In this document: positions 1-11,560 of the stretch, one piece after another | Layout of the letters: every line of letters starts with the position of its first letter | Position numbering within the stretch: the first letter of the stretch is position 1 | Assembly: GCA_037178975.1 (NCBI GenBank) | Contig: JASJZH010000005.1 | Coordinates: 2,108,001-2,172,000, forward strand | Source: Oscheius tipulae | Lineage: Eukaryota > Nematoda > Chromadorea > Rhabditida > Rhabditidae | Direction: 5' to 3' | DNA length: 64,000 nucleotides | Notes under the pieces: model-generated | What the model saw: only the letters and a program-made list of their open reading frames with translations | Told to the model about the DNA's origin: nothing | Databases searched by the model: none | Translations under genes and position numbers: made by a program

Positions 1-444
1 TCAAACGGGGATCTGGCCATCGCAACCGTCGAATTCTATGACCCTCATAGCGGGGTTTGGACCTACCTCAGTTCGATGCCATTCTCTCGCTACAACTTGG
101 CCCTCATAGCAGACTACACTACCTTGATCGTCCTCGGTGGTCGTGACTGTGACCAAAAAACTGTCGGGACCTGCTGGAAGTTGAACATTTCGGATCTGAA
201 ATCCGATTGGAAGCCGATGAAACTTATGGCTACCCCCAGATGCATGTTCACTGCCTTCAAGAGGGCGGACCGGATCCATGTTGCCGGGGGATATGACGGA
301 CAGAAATGGCTGAAGACGGTCGATGTTTTTGATGGAGAGAAATGGACAGCGGGACCGGAAATGCCTGTACAATTGAGTGCCATGGCCTCGGTCTCATTGC
401 CTAATCGACTGGCGGTAGAGTTGACAGAGCGATTTACGAAGTGA
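1..444 (+). CDS. Kelch-repeat protein, C-terminal end (5' partial)
   Basis: The reading frame is open from base 1 to a TGA at 442-444 and enters from outside the window. It encodes about 147 residues with kelch-blade features: a hydrophobic strand ending in GG (VLGGR, VAGGYDG), followed by a Tyr/Trp segment (the KWLKTVDVFDGEKW part). The fragment covers roughly the last two to three blades of a beta-propeller. In kelch proteins these blades bind partners such as substrates of a CUL3 ligase, but no BTB domain is visible here, so the role is unknown. The last 220 bases and the 3' flank are duplicated at 3958-4331. Confidence 0.8.
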   Translation, partial: SNGDLAIATVEFYDPHSGVWTYLSSMPFSRYNLALIADYTTLIVLGGRDCDQKTVGTCWKLNISDLKSDWKPMKLMATPRCMFTAFKRADRIHVAGGYDGQKWLKTVDVFDGEKWTAGPEMPVQLSAMASVSLPNRLAVELTERFTK

Positions 445-2135
445 TGAAAGGAGAAAAATGATCTATATTTATTTGTGAGACGAAGCTATAATGTATCTAT
501 TTGTGAATTTGAATGAAGAGTTATTTGGGAGGGAAAACTAGTATGCTTTGATGAGATGAATAGATTCCAGTATCGCTCACCATACCAGTCCCGCTCCCCA
601 CAGATCACGGAGCTTACAATTTTATGATTTTGCCAGTATGGACAGTTCTCGACCCAGCCCGAGATTATAGTCAGGTTTAATAAGAATCCAGTGCGGCAGA
701 TTGGATGTGGAAAACGAGCAGGGAAGCGACAAGAACTATCTTCCTATCTAAATCTGCAGCATTTATTCATCGTTTAAAACATGAGAACTGACTTTTCCCT
801 TTTGAAAGCTACTCCCACAACTGATAGTGAACATTTCATGCGAATTACTTGGAGAAAATAGACAGAGAAAGACGTGAAGTTTTTGAATCGTCATGATACC
901 GCTACGTATATGACCATGTAGACTGTCTCGCTTGTCTCACTATCTCATTCTGAATTCAGAACAAAGTTTTGAGAGCGCACACAACAGTGCAACCAGACGC
1001 TGCGGCATAAGTTAGAGAGGACGTAGCTGAACGACTGAGTCAGCAATATCAATCAACGGGATAAACAATCAGATGAATCTTCAAAAAAACAGTTGATGGA
1101 ACAGTCTAAACTACAGAACTGAACCGCAGACATTCTCGGAAGAAAATTGTCGTGATGGAGCAGATCGTCCTCTCCTGGCTTGTGAATGTGTCCCATTCAT
1201 GGCTAATGAGAAGATCTCTTGTCATGATGAAAAAGATCACTAAAGAGATTTGTGTGCAGTTCGTTGTGAACATCTCCATTTGCTCAAAAATTCCCTCTTG
1301 AAGCAGCCTAGAATAATTGTAGATCCGTTAGTTGAGCAGAATACGATCTGTGAAAAGTGATAACGATCAGAAGGATGAGGAGGCGAAGCATCCATTTGTT
1401 TGATGAGCGAGATTTAGGCGAAGAACAAGGGAAAGAAAGGTTTTAAAACTACTGCCATCTAAATCTTAAAAAATAAAAAGGAGACACAGTGTTCATTTGT
1501 ATTCAGCATTGGAATAAGGCAAGGAATTGGTTGCACAGGTTTGACTAAAATAACTGGCGAAATAGATCTATTAATAACATAACTAAAAAAGTTAACTTGT
1601 TGTGACATCTATGAACATTTTTAAAGTAAATTCATAAATGTGTTCTGCAGTAGTTCACAATTACCCAAAGGTGGCCGAACTTTGCTAATAAGTCCTCGCT
1701 TTCGCTGGAAAAGATGATGTCAGAATAAAGCGACTCTCCATGGCAATCGACATGTTCCTCCGGAAAGAAGGTCCTGATCAAGCAGCCGCTCTCTCAGTCG
1801 CCCCAACAAAATTGTCACTGCTCAAAAAAGGTGTGTTTATCTTTGAGCTGTTCTAAATCGATTTTCACGCATGTAGATACATTTATTTTGATGTGAAAAC
1901 ATATTAGTTCTTCTGATGAATAAACTCTTTTACACCAAAACCGTTTTCTAAAGATTCTGAAAAGTTGGTTATCAATAAACATTTGGGCTGAAATCTAGGC
2001 ACAATAATCTAAGACTAATAACCCTTCGTAACCAAGGCATAGTCATGTTCGGCTCTTTTGAAGGGGAACAAATGAGCGTAGAACCATAAAGATAAGAACG
2101 AGAAGAACTAATATAACAATTTGTTTGCTGCCGAA
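445..2135. other. Intergenic stretch, one possible exon
   Basis: The first part is the 3' flank of the kelch gene; its sequence recurs at 4164-4331. I see no convincing gene in the rest. A short open stretch at about 1693-1852 (plus) reads like coding sequence (SMAIDMFLRKEGPD) and ends at a possible GT donor, but its acceptor is weak and no partner exon was found. Confidence 0.4.
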
Positions 2136-3773
2136 ATGCAGCGACTTGTAGCATTTTTGCTGCTTTGTGCAATTGCTATCTCGGCCGTTTTGTCTCAATG
2201 TCTTCAAGGATACAGTTTCGATGCGAATGTTAGAAAGTATGAATTTTGAATAGCGTTTATTGATTTATCATTTAGATGTTACAAAGTTTTCTCTAATCCC
2301 CAAAACTATTTCACTGCGGAAGTATACTGCACTCGGGATGGAGGAAACCTGGCTTCGGTCAGCAATGCTTTTGTCAACTCGTTCATTGGAGGACTTCTCT
2401 CCGCTGAAGGTTCCTATTACATTGGATTGAACAAACTCATGGGTCCCGAGTGGAACTGGGTGGATGGAACACCATTCGGCTACAGTAATTGGGCTTCTGG
2501 ACAAACATCGAGCAATCAGTGTGTTGGATTTGTTGGAGGAACAAACCTTTGGCAGTGAGTCTGACCAGAAAGTGCTAAGAGCAATAAATCAGTTTTGTGT
2601 ATGGTTCGAAAGCTAGGATACTGAACAAACCATCCAAACCAAATTCTATTGATTTTTTAAATTTATGATAGTGGATCATAACTTCAATAAAGTTCAGAAC
2701 AGTTGCCTGCGATACTCCTTTACCTTCCATTTGTATGACTGACCAAACTATTGGATCGTACACGACTACGCCTCCAATTCAGAATCAACGTCAAAGTGGG
2801 AAGATTTTTTATCCAGTATCATTCGTAGTTCAGCCCTCTGTGAGACTGGCTGGTTCTACTTCAACGAAACCGACTCCTGTTATCGAACCTTTACTGCTAA
2901 CACAAATTGGAGCACAGCCGAATTGACATGTTTTGCATTTCCCGGAGGACATTTAGCATCAATTCATAGCGATGATGAACGATATTTTGTAAGCGAGCTT
3001 TCGGCAACGGGAATGAAAATGGATTGGCCACAAGCAGTAATGATAGGGCTCGTGGTTAGGAATAATTCGTGGACCTGGTCTGATGGATCAACTTTTGATT
3101 ATCAGGTTTGGGCCCCCAATAATCCATCTTCCGATTCAATTCACGGATTTGTGAGTTACTGGATTACAAACATGTATCTGCTTATAGCTATACGCTGATG
3201 AATGGAGTGAGGCTTCGGGATATCATTACAAATTTAGTTCAATGCCGGCTACCTCACCAGTTTTACGTGCATTTGTGTGTAAAAAGCCTTCTCTTTCACA
3301 ACAATTACAGCTTTCACGTCGTGGTTAGGTTGTCTCATATGACAAATATTCACGTTTCAGCTTTTTGTCAACCTGGATGGGGCTACTTCAATTTGACGAA
3401 TGCTTGCTACAGAACTTTTACCGGAACGCCAACGACGTTCGGGAATGCTGAAGCAACATGTGCTGAAGCGTCTGGAGGACACTTGGCTTCGATTCACAGT
3501 GATGAGGAGCGATATTTCGTTAGTGATATATCAGCTACCGGATTAACCTTGGATTGGCCTCAACAAGTTCTAATTGGCTTAATGAACAAGGGAGTTCCAA
3601 GTGGAAATGACTGGCATTGGACGGATGGCACACCATTTGATTATTCTGCTTGGTGTTCGGGGGCGCCCGGAATTGGGAAACCTTACGGCTTGGTATGGAT
3701 GATCAGGATCTATTAGGATGTAACCAATCTTATTCAGATTTAGGCTGATGAATGGACGAAACCGGGATATTGA
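2136..3773 (+). CDS. Secreted protein with three C-type lectin domains; third truncated
   Basis: Seven phase-consistent exons: 2136-2236, 2276-2554, 2698-2795, 2834-3150, 3188-3323, 3361-3696 and 3744-3773. The ATG begins a hydrophobic signal peptide ending near VLSQ. Domain 1 spans exons 2-3 (WNWVDGT core, ending VACDTPLPSIC), followed by a Thr/Gln linker. Domain 2 is exons 4-5 (WTWSDGS, ending RAFVCKKP). Domain 3 is exons 6-7 (WHWTDGT). In domain 3 the last exon reads ADEWTKPGY and then meets TGA at 3771-3773. The missing tail, including FRAFVCKKP, is still readable in the same frame up to a TAA at 3846-3848. Nematode clec proteins are typically secreted from gut or epidermis and often respond to bacteria; carbohydrate binding is not shown here. 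Confidence 0.8.
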
Positions 3774-3957
3774 CTGCAGTTTGATTTTTACACCGACCCT
3801 GCCACAGTCTTTCGAGCATTCGTATGCAAGAAGCCTCCACTTTATTAATACTGTTTCACTAAAGCTATTTCTTTCCCAAATGCTGGTTGAAGTTTTGGCT
3901 TGCTTTTTTTGCGGTACGTGTTCTCAGCCTGATGCTAGAGCTGTTTTTTTGTATAAT

Positions 3958-4331
3958 AACTTATGGCTACCCCCAGATGCATGTTCACTGCCTTCAAGAG
4001 GGCGGACCGGATCCATGTTGCCGGGGGATATGACGGACAGAAATGGCTGAAGACGGTCGATGTTTTTGATGGAGAGAAATGGACAGCGGGCCCGGAAATG
4101 CCTGTACAATTGAGTCCATGGCCTCGGTCTCATTGCTTAATCGACTGGCGGTAGAGTTGACAGATCGATTTACGAAGTGATGAAAGGAGAAAAATGATCT
4201 ATATTTATTTGTGAGACGAAGCTATAATGTATCTATTTGTGAATTTGAATGAAGAGTTATTTGGGAGGGAAAACTAGTATGTTTCAATGGATGAATATAC
4301 TCCAGTATCGCTCACCATACCAGTCCCGCTC
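3958..4331 (+). pseudogene. Duplicated kelch tail plus 3' flank
   Basis: This is nearly identical to 221-597 and starts at the shared AACTTATGGC. One base is missing (GTCC instead of GTGCC near 4116), which breaks the frame, so no full blade product is possible. The homology includes the untranslated flank, so this is a DNA-level copy, not a retrocopy. It landed just downstream of the lectin gene. Traces of similarity resume at about 4335 against about 815, pointing to a deletion of roughly 220 bases in this copy. Confidence 0.85.
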
Positions 4332-4355
4332 GAACCACAGCTGATAGTGAATATT

Positions 4356-4685
4356 TCAATAATTTCTCTTATACACAGCTTCTCTGAAGTCATGCTTCTC
4401 GAGGCCACCGCTGTTCACTTTCTTCTTGACGATGTTCTCGGTTCCTCTCTTCGTAAATTTTAATTCCTTCAAATTATGTTCCACTGTGGCATGACTGACA
4501 GACAATGCCTCTGCTAGTTCACGAGTAGTCTGCCGAATGTCCTCGTTCACGAGCTGCAGTAGCTTCGATTCATCGAAAGTTGTTGGTCGACCTGATCTCG
4601 ACGCTTTTGTCCCCAGAACCTTAGCCATAAACATCGTTGATATTAGCTTCTGTTTGGGCTCTGTTCGTGTCTTCGAGAAACTCAT
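4356..4685 (-). pseudogene. Mariner-family transposase N-terminal fragment
   Basis: The minus-strand ORF has the paired helix-turn-helix pattern of mariner transposases: SGRPTTFDESKLLQLVNED, RQTTRELAEALSVSHATV, then LKEL. The catalytic DD(34)D half is absent and no terminal inverted repeats were recognised. It is therefore a dead fragment of a class II element. Confidence 0.75.
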
Positions 4686-5029
4686 TCAACTTGACATATC
4701 ACAGATGGTAGGGTGGCAGGTCATCAATAGTCTGGATCAAAACGAACAGAGGATAGAGATAAGGGATACGATAAGAAGAAGGGAAGTGATGACGAATAAA
4801 TCGGATCTGCTGTACGCTCACGGGTGCAGGAATATCCTACAGATCTCCCACAGCATTTTTCGCGTGAGAGCAGTTTCCAGAGGACTCGTTTAAGTTTTAG
4901 TAGCTGGTTCATTCTCCGCTCATTCTTAGTCTCTTTGGCGCAAACTGTTTGCCTCCCTGTGAAAGTGGCTGATCCTGAACGGGTCGATACGTTGATTTGA
5001 CTGGAATTCGTTTTTCCAAAAGTAAAAAA

Positions 5030-6057
5030 AAAACTACAGACCAATATCTCTTCTCTCAGTCATCTTCAAAGTCTTCACCTCTATCTTGCCAAGAATGAGG
5101 CTCGCGCTGGACAACAATCAACCACCAGAGCAAACCGGGTTCCGGAAGTCTTACTCCACGTCAGATAACATCCAAGCTCTCAAAGACTTGATCGAGAAGA
5201 GAAATGAGTACAGATTTTTCCTCTCTACCTAGGATTCCTAGACACAGACTACAACAAAGCTTTCGACAGCATCGGGTGATCAGCCTTGTGGAAATCGTTG
5301 GGCGAGCAAGGTGTTCCGCTGAAGATCATCAACATACTACGACTCATTTACGATCAATCATCCGTCAACGTCAATGTAATTGGAAAGAAAGTGCCAATCG
5401 AGGTAAAACGTGAATTTCTAGAAGGAGACACAATTTCGCCTAACCTGTTTTCCTCTGTGATCGAAGGGATTTTCCGGAAGATAAATTGGCAGATCGAGAT
5501 TCTCTTTCGACGGGAGCATTTCTCTAGAAATAAATCGAAGGATCAGATCAGCCTGGGCCTCTTTCAATCGTTTGCACGAACTCTTCACAAATACAAGGAT
5601 CACCCTCAAATACAAAAGGAAGCTCTACACACAATGTGTCGAGCCTGCACTCCTCTATGCTAGCGAAACTTGGACACTGAAAGAACGGGAACTTAACAAA
5701 CTCATCACTGCTCAGGAAGATGATGTGTAGAATGGCTGGAGTCACGCTGTTGGACCGACGAACAAATGAATGGCTACGCGAGACGGTGAAGCTGCAAGAC
5801 GTCAGAATCAAGTGGATCAATAGAAGATTGAAAAGATAGCCAACATACAACACGACCGATGAACAAGGACAATGTACGAATGGGGGCCGTAGTCTCGACA
5901 CAGGACGGCAGAAAGACCAAGAGCTAGGTGGAGAGACGATTTTGCAACAAGATGTGGCGAGAAATGGGTACAGATGGCTAAGGTGGATCCCTACAACTTC
6001 AAACAGAGCAAAATGCGACATATCGAAATGATATTGTTGTGGCTTTGAGGGACACAA
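5030..6057 (+). mobile_element. Degenerate LINE reverse transcriptase (RTE/endonuclease-RT type)
   Basis: Several plus frames carry pieces of a non-LTR reverse transcriptase in the right order. YRPISLLSVIFKVFTSIL and the EQTGFRKSYSTSDNIQAL segment are followed by DYNKAFDSI and LWKSLGEQGVPLKIINIL. Downstream come C-terminal pieces: ALLYASETWTLK, a DRRTNEWLRETVKLQD-type segment and RARWRDDFATRCGE. Stops and frameshifts separate the pieces, and the FADD catalytic segment is missing. The element is inactive and probably 5' truncated. Confidence 0.75.
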
Positions 6058-6357
6058 TCTGCTTATTTTAGAAAGAGAAGCGTGGGTTCTATATATTTAT
6101 TCAGGCAAAAATAGATAGGTGGTTTTAGAGCAAAAGAGATTAGAAAAACGGGGAAGACGGGAGAGAGAGGAAAAATACAATTCCCAGAAAATAGGGAAGC
6201 GAACGAGGGTCCGCGCGAGGTACGGTAGTAGTCGTGGCGGGGACCACTCGTTAATTCACAAAATAAAGCGGACGTTACAGTGAACCAATGATTTGGAAGT
6301 CTTGAGGGTCCGGAGACGGAGAGTTGAAGGAACGTCTGTTCGAAATCATGGGGTCTC

Positions 6358-9300
6358 CTAAATAAGAAAATAATACAAATCGAATTGTTGGAAACCTTGA
6401 TTGGTGATAGGAGCATTGTTGTCTGGCTGTGGCTGGTTGACAACGAAACCCATCTGGTTCAGATGCTGTTGGTTTTGGCTGTAGTCGGGAGCTGCTGTAT
6501 GCTCGAAACCAGAAGAATTCTCGGTCCCCGCTGTACAACAGAATAAGTTTTCGTACCGCAATTTACGTTCATGATCGGGAAAATTCGTTAGAGCACTGAT
6601 AGAGCACTGATTGAGCATTCCAAATTCCTCTCTCCTTCTATTGCTGGTGGATGGAGTTGAGAGTTTGCTCGGGCCACTGTCTCGAGTTTTTTTTGGCGGT
6701 GGAATTGGCTCAAAAACCTGCATGTCATCCTAAACAGTTGTTTTTATATCTGCCTTCAGACTGCTATACCACTATTTCATCGCAGTCGGGTGCATGGTGT
6801 GCGGCCTCAGAGGCTGACGCCGTCGGAACTCTCGGAACCATTTGATTCGAAGCTGAAAGAGAATCCAGAGAAATCCGATGGTTCTTTTGTGATGAAGCTC
6901 CTGTTTCGTTACGCTTCTGAAAAGAAAAAAAAAAGATTTTTTTCAGCAAACTATAGCCAGTTAAGCTGAGAAGTTGAAAACGCATTCTTTTAAGATTGTT
7001 CGCGGCGGGACTCTTTTTCACTGAAAATGGGGCCAAAACGAATAAAAACCGACGAGAAACATGGATTACGCCGGTGTAATTTCATGTTTCTCGTCAGTTT
7101 CAGATAATGTTAAACGACTGCGCTTTCAACTTCTCGGCTGGACAGACTGTATGGTCCTGAAGGGTATAATTTGAATTCATTATTTGGGCTGCGTATCAAA
7201 GATTCGCATGAAATAGGTTGGTGTGCAGCCAAAATGGACTGATAAAAAACAGTTTGATACCTACCTTTGCAGTTGTTGTCTTCCCTGCCTCATTGGTCCT
7301 CTTTGTACAGACTCGTTTTCGACTTTCTGCTGGTGATGGTATCTGAATTAGAAAGTTACCGTTGTCTTGGCCACTCAGTTAATCTGTTTATCTGTCAGTT
7401 TTACCTGTTTAGCAAGGATTGGTGGAGGATTGGCAGGGATAGGAGCGGAAGTCTGACTATTGGAGACTGTCGGGAATCCTGTTTCTCTAGGGCATCCTGC
7501 CGAGTCGAGTTGCAGCCAGGTTGGACCTTCCTATAACAACAAAATCGAGCCTTATTAAAAAGTTTACCTGGACTTCTAGAGATTTTCTCCAATGGAGTAC
7601 CTTATGCAGATCTTGTGCATCAAGCGAATTCAGGAGTCGACAAATGAGTTCATATTGCTGTTCTTCTGATAGACTCCGGAAGTTGTCTTCGAAGTGGTCC
7701 ACCGCTGTTTTTCTCTAAAGATTGGTAGTTGCGAGAAGAAATGAGCAGGTACCACAGCTTCCTGGCTTCCGCTCCTAGCCGCCTCTATGAGGCGGTCGAG
7801 TATCCATCCGAGCTCTCGCACGTTTTTCTCCTTCGAGATATCTCTACACGAGATGGCGCGTTTCTTCTAGCGGTCGGTGCTCGTGTCCCCATTAACTGTA
7901 GCTTTGCTCGATTGGATTGTTATCGGGTCTAAATTGGCATTTACACTCCTTAGGATTGAATTAACTTACTTCTATTAAGGAATTGCAAAGCTCTGGAAAA
8001 CACTGTATCGTTGGCATCTTGGTTGAACGAAGTCATTATCTCTTGGAAAGACGCGACTTTTTCGCTAACCTCTTCTCCAAGCATCCTCAGTTCCTGAAAA
8101 CCATTGAAAATAAATTTTGAACACAAATAGGTTTGCGTGCTATACAGCAGTTTCTAATTCGGATAGCCTGTTAAATTCATTTGGCATAAAATATAAAAAT
8201 GTCTAACCAAATCTTTTGCGGCAGTTTCTTCGTTTTCCGTTGTTGTTCTGTTCCTGCCTCGTACACATTCCGCGTAGTCTTCGATGTACTTTGCTAATAT
8301 TCCAGCGTAGCGTGACAGGAGATCATCGTTTGTTTGACCAGATAGCAGATGAGCTATAATCTCTCGTAGTTCCTAAAATTGTTTGAGCTTGAACTTGATT
8401 ATGAATAAATCTAACCGCTGCTTGATTTGCATTTAGCTTCTTGTCCCTCGAAACCTTCTTCTCCAAATATTCTTTGAATCTCCGAAAATATTCGAGCAGT
8501 CGGTCATTGTCCTCGTCCAAAATATTGATCAGCTCCTTCATGGAGCAGTTTTTGTGCAATTTCCAAAAGTCTGCTTCGTCGTTAGTTGTGATTTTGGTAT
8601 TAAGGTAGTCCGCCTTATCGCGAGTGTACAGAGAGAATGGCTCTTTTTTTCAGCCATATTTAGCATCCAGTCATCTATGAAGGCTGCGTCTAGAAGCTGT
8701 TGAGTGCTTTGAACTTGTGGAGTAAGCTGAAATAGACTCACATGAACAAAAAAGGTAGGTAGTAATACCGTGCATGGAAGAGAAGGAGGAGGAGGAGGAG
8801 TGAAATTCTCGTGAGGAAGAGAAGGCACATCTCTGGGACAGAAGCTAGAATTCCTGAAACAACGATCTCTTTACTACTAAAGTGCAATGGTGTTCATATG
8901 TCTGGGCGTCACGACAAACAAAAAGCTGGCAATTCATGTTCAAAAATGAGTTGATAAGTCAGCTTTGGGGGAGACTTAGAAACTTAGGCTTAGGCGAGGG
9001 GTGGTTAAATTCTGGTGGGGAAGAGAATCTCTAGGATCGAAGTTACAATTCCTGAAACAAAATTTTTTATTTGAACGTACTCGTGTCTTGGGCTACTCTA
9101 TTTGAAATCTAATCAGACACCCGCAGCCTGCGGCTGCTTTGCAGTCGTTTGGCCTGCAGTTAGTTTTTTAGTCGAGCTACCACAAACTGAACGAGGTCAA
9201 CTTTATCATAAAATTATCAATAACTCTTGACTTGCCATCAAAATTTTGGCTCCAATAGTAGAGTACCGTTGATTTTCCCGCTCGGCTTAGTAGACATCAC

Positions 9301-10004
9301 CAACTAGTACATTTTTTTCGTGTAAAACGCGTGTTTACTGTATCGAGAGTTGACTGTATCCCATTTGGCTGTACTATAACCTTAGTCTACAATAATTTCA
9401 ACACTGATCCCATCTGATTCAATTGACTGTTTATCTCAACGTGGCCACAGAATAAGCGTGCGAAAGGGACGAGCCACTTTTCCTGCACGGCTATCCCGGA
9501 AGTACTGAAGTCAAAATAGAACAAATGAAAACGCTAACTCTTGAGTTCGACCATAATTGGGTTGATGGTTGGTCTGAAAACAAAGAATCTTTGAAATCGA
9601 CAGAAAAACTACTTACAGATTCACGGGTCTCCCATCTTTGAGGATTTCCAGCGGCGTTCAGCGAAGAGAAGTCACGGCTTTCCCGATTCCTGCAAAATGA
9701 TGTTTATATTTTTAATTGATGAACAAAATCAACAAAAAACGAGTAATTTGTTCATTTTAATGAATAAACAAGTAAACAATCACAAACTTTCCGTTAACTC
9801 ACAGATATTCCAAATCCCAGTTATTCGGAGTGTTTGGAAGTTGTACACTTTGCATTTCAGTGTTCCAAGTTCTGAAAATCTTGATCATCAAGTAAAAAAC
9901 AACGAACGAATGCCTCATCAGTGAGGTGACAGGGGGCAGCTGACGCTCCTGGGTAGTTGCAACTTGCGAGTATTCTAAAATTCGCCTGGTCAGTCAAAGG
10001 AGTT
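6358..10004 (-). CDS. Large multi-exon protein of unknown function (5' end unresolved; one frame break, one stop)
   Basis: Minus-strand exons, 5' to 3': 9945-10004, 9803-9871, 9617-9689, 9539-9573, 8769-8853, 8416-8726, 8208-8372, 7970-8093, 7753-7928, 7568-7714, 7405-7530, 7265-7342, 6773-6916 and 6358-6729 (TAG at 6358-6360). Junction phases agree except within 8416-8726, which needs one extra base at the A7 run 8644-8650. Exon 7753-7928 holds an in-frame TAG at 7867-7869. The product is about 670 residues: a Pro-rich N-terminal part, an acidic/helical middle (LINILDEDNDRLLEYFRRFKEY), a helical segment (EEQQYELICRLLNSLDAQDL) and a long Ser/Pro/Lys/Gln-rich disordered tail. I do not recognise the family; a nuclear scaffold-type protein would fit this composition. 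The donor of exon 9945-10004 (GTCAGC) is weak. Confidence 0.6.
6957..7146. repeat. Palindromic MITE-like insert in an intron
   Basis: The inner perfect arms are GACGAGAAACATG (7051-7063) and its complement at 7083-7095. Outer imperfect arms are 6957-7000 against 7105-7145. The arm sequence (GCG..TTCAACTTCTCGGCTG type) recurs near 16608-16640. A short open frame at 7000-7036 lies inside this element and is not an exon. Confidence 0.6.
8866..9000 (+). repeat. Dispersed repeat family A, copy 1
   Basis: Begins TACTAAAGTGCAATGGTG and contains AAAGCTGGCA and GATAAGTCAGCTT. The same order of blocks occurs at 53906-54065 and, inverted, at 63200-63350. It sits between two related exons of the unknown minus-strand gene. 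Confidence 0.65.
9010..9051 (-). pseudogene. Decayed duplicate of exon 8769-8853
   Basis: The 3' splice site and start (GTTTCAG, then GAAT..) and the PRDSLPHQN reading mirror exon 8769-8853 (PRDVPSLPHEN). No donor in the required phase exists. Skipping this copy restores perfect phase between 9539-9573 and 8769-8853. Tandem exon duplication followed by decay is inferred. Confidence 0.5.
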
Positions 10005-10501
10005 CTATTGAAAGAAAAAAAGATCCGGCATTTTGACAAATTAATCGTATTTACTTCAAAATGTGCTATCGCCGAAAGTGCCAAGGAGCCTGAGGTGTGA
10101 CCGGGAAAGGTAAGTTAAAGGACTGTGAGGAGCAATTGTGGACCACTAAAGAAAGCATTTGTCGTGCACGATAAAACTGGAACAAGCAAAACGTGTGCTC
10201 AATAAACATGCGGAAAGACGCTGTGGCATAGTCAATATATCACAGAAGATGCCGAGATCTGTTCCGCATGGAACTATCTTTTTCGCAGTAAAACAAAGAG
10301 CTTTCGCTGTTTTTTGGAGCGACCCAGGGATTTTTTTTTGTAATTGGAACTGTCTTCACCCAACTAGTCAACTTTTACCACCTATAACAGTTGCCAAAAA
10401 AATCTTCAGAAAATTGTCAAGGGTTGCGGGCTTTGACACATATTTAGTTTGCTAGAAAAAAATTAAAACGTTGTGCGTATAATTAGATACAAGGAGATAA
10501 C

Positions 10502-10711
10502 TCACCTTCAGTCGTAGTTGGTCCATAATGTTGCGTGCTATACAGCAGTTTCTGGCATATTGTGGGGTTTTTAGGATCGTGGTAGTAAACCACCTTTGGC
10601 CTAACATTTTCTTTATGTTATAGAAAAAGCTGTTTACCGGCGATCTGCTACGTTTCTTCGGAATAGGATTGAGGCCATTCTTGAAAATCAGTTCTTGAAA
10701 GCTCAAAAAAT
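10502..10711 (-). other. Possible exon of an unidentified minus-strand gene
   Basis: The open minus-strand frame is basic (KKRSRSPVNSFFYNIKKML) and ends at a strong GTGAGT donor next to 10502. No start or phase-matching partner was found. It may be a 5' exon of the neighbouring unknown gene. A 24-base piece (GCGTGCTATACAGCAGTTTCT) also occurs at about 8132 in an intron, so part of it may be repeat-derived. Confidence 0.3.
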
Positions 10712-11560
10712 GAAAGTCGCCGTATGATAAGACAACCTCTGGCTACAGTGACACTTGTTCTCCTCCAGTGGGCCATGATGAAATTCGGGACGTTCAAAAC
10801 AAAGGTAGAAATGAGATTTATCCTTGGCTGGCGACCGCTCTTGGTCTTGGGTGATAACGTGGCAAAATCAATAGTCGATCCTCCGTCGAGACACTCTACT
10901 CCGGGTCATTGAGACGGAGTGAAAATGACTGACAAGGGAAGCCTCTCAACTTAAGCTGGTCTTTGGCAGCAAACCTAGTGCCCGATTTCAGGTAACCCCT
11001 CCCTGGTCCGAGATATGCCACTTTTTAAAATAGCTCCCGTATCATCTCGGCCCCTTGGCCGCAGGATCCGCGTAATAGATTTTGAAGGTGCCGAAAACCA
11101 TGGCAGTGTGATGTGGTGATGAGCGCGGTGAGTCGGGAGGCTAATTCGGATACGTGCAACTTGTTTTTTTTTTTAACTTTTTTTTGTGTATTATCTGTGT
11201 TTATGTGCTTCTTTCTTTTCTATGTTTGTTTTCACGAAACTATTTACCCGGACGCCCTTTGGCTTATGTTATTCGACTGGAAAGGCACTATTGGACGTCT
11301 GTATTCTCCTTTTTTGGTAAAAAAGTTAGTTTGAACTACTTCAACAGGAAAAACTTTGTTTTTGCAGTTGCCTTTCCAAGCAGAACTTGTATGGTCCATT
11401 GCAAGCGTAAATGGCAGATTTGTTGGAGGTTGTACTGACAGTATACGGTATCTAGGGAAACAATTTCGTCAAGCCATTAAACCATGTACGTCCAAAAAAC
11501 ACAAGCATACACAGAAACTTTATAGTTTCCGCGGTCAGATAATATTGCGGAAAATATGTT
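10712..11560. other. Intergenic, nothing recognised
   Basis: No coding exon, RNA gene or clear repeat was seen. The stretch lies between the unknown minus-strand gene and the 3' end of the SLC6 gene. Confidence 0.4.

Noticed and set aside
3771..3773. Selenocysteine reading of the lectin TGA
   Set aside because: The paralogous domain has no Cys at this position and no stem-loop of the SECIS type was noticed; a nonsense change is simpler.
4356..4685. Active mariner element
   Set aside because: Only the N-terminal DNA-binding half is present; no catalytic region and no terminal repeats were seen.
7000..7036. Apparent exon (VKKSPAANNLKRM) upstream of 6773-6916
   Set aside because: All possible donors are in the wrong phase and the stretch lies within the palindromic repeat 6957-7146.
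10159..10455. Plus-strand frame near 10.2 kb
   Set aside because: Composition and lack of splice or family support; it lies in a region of minus-strand fragments.
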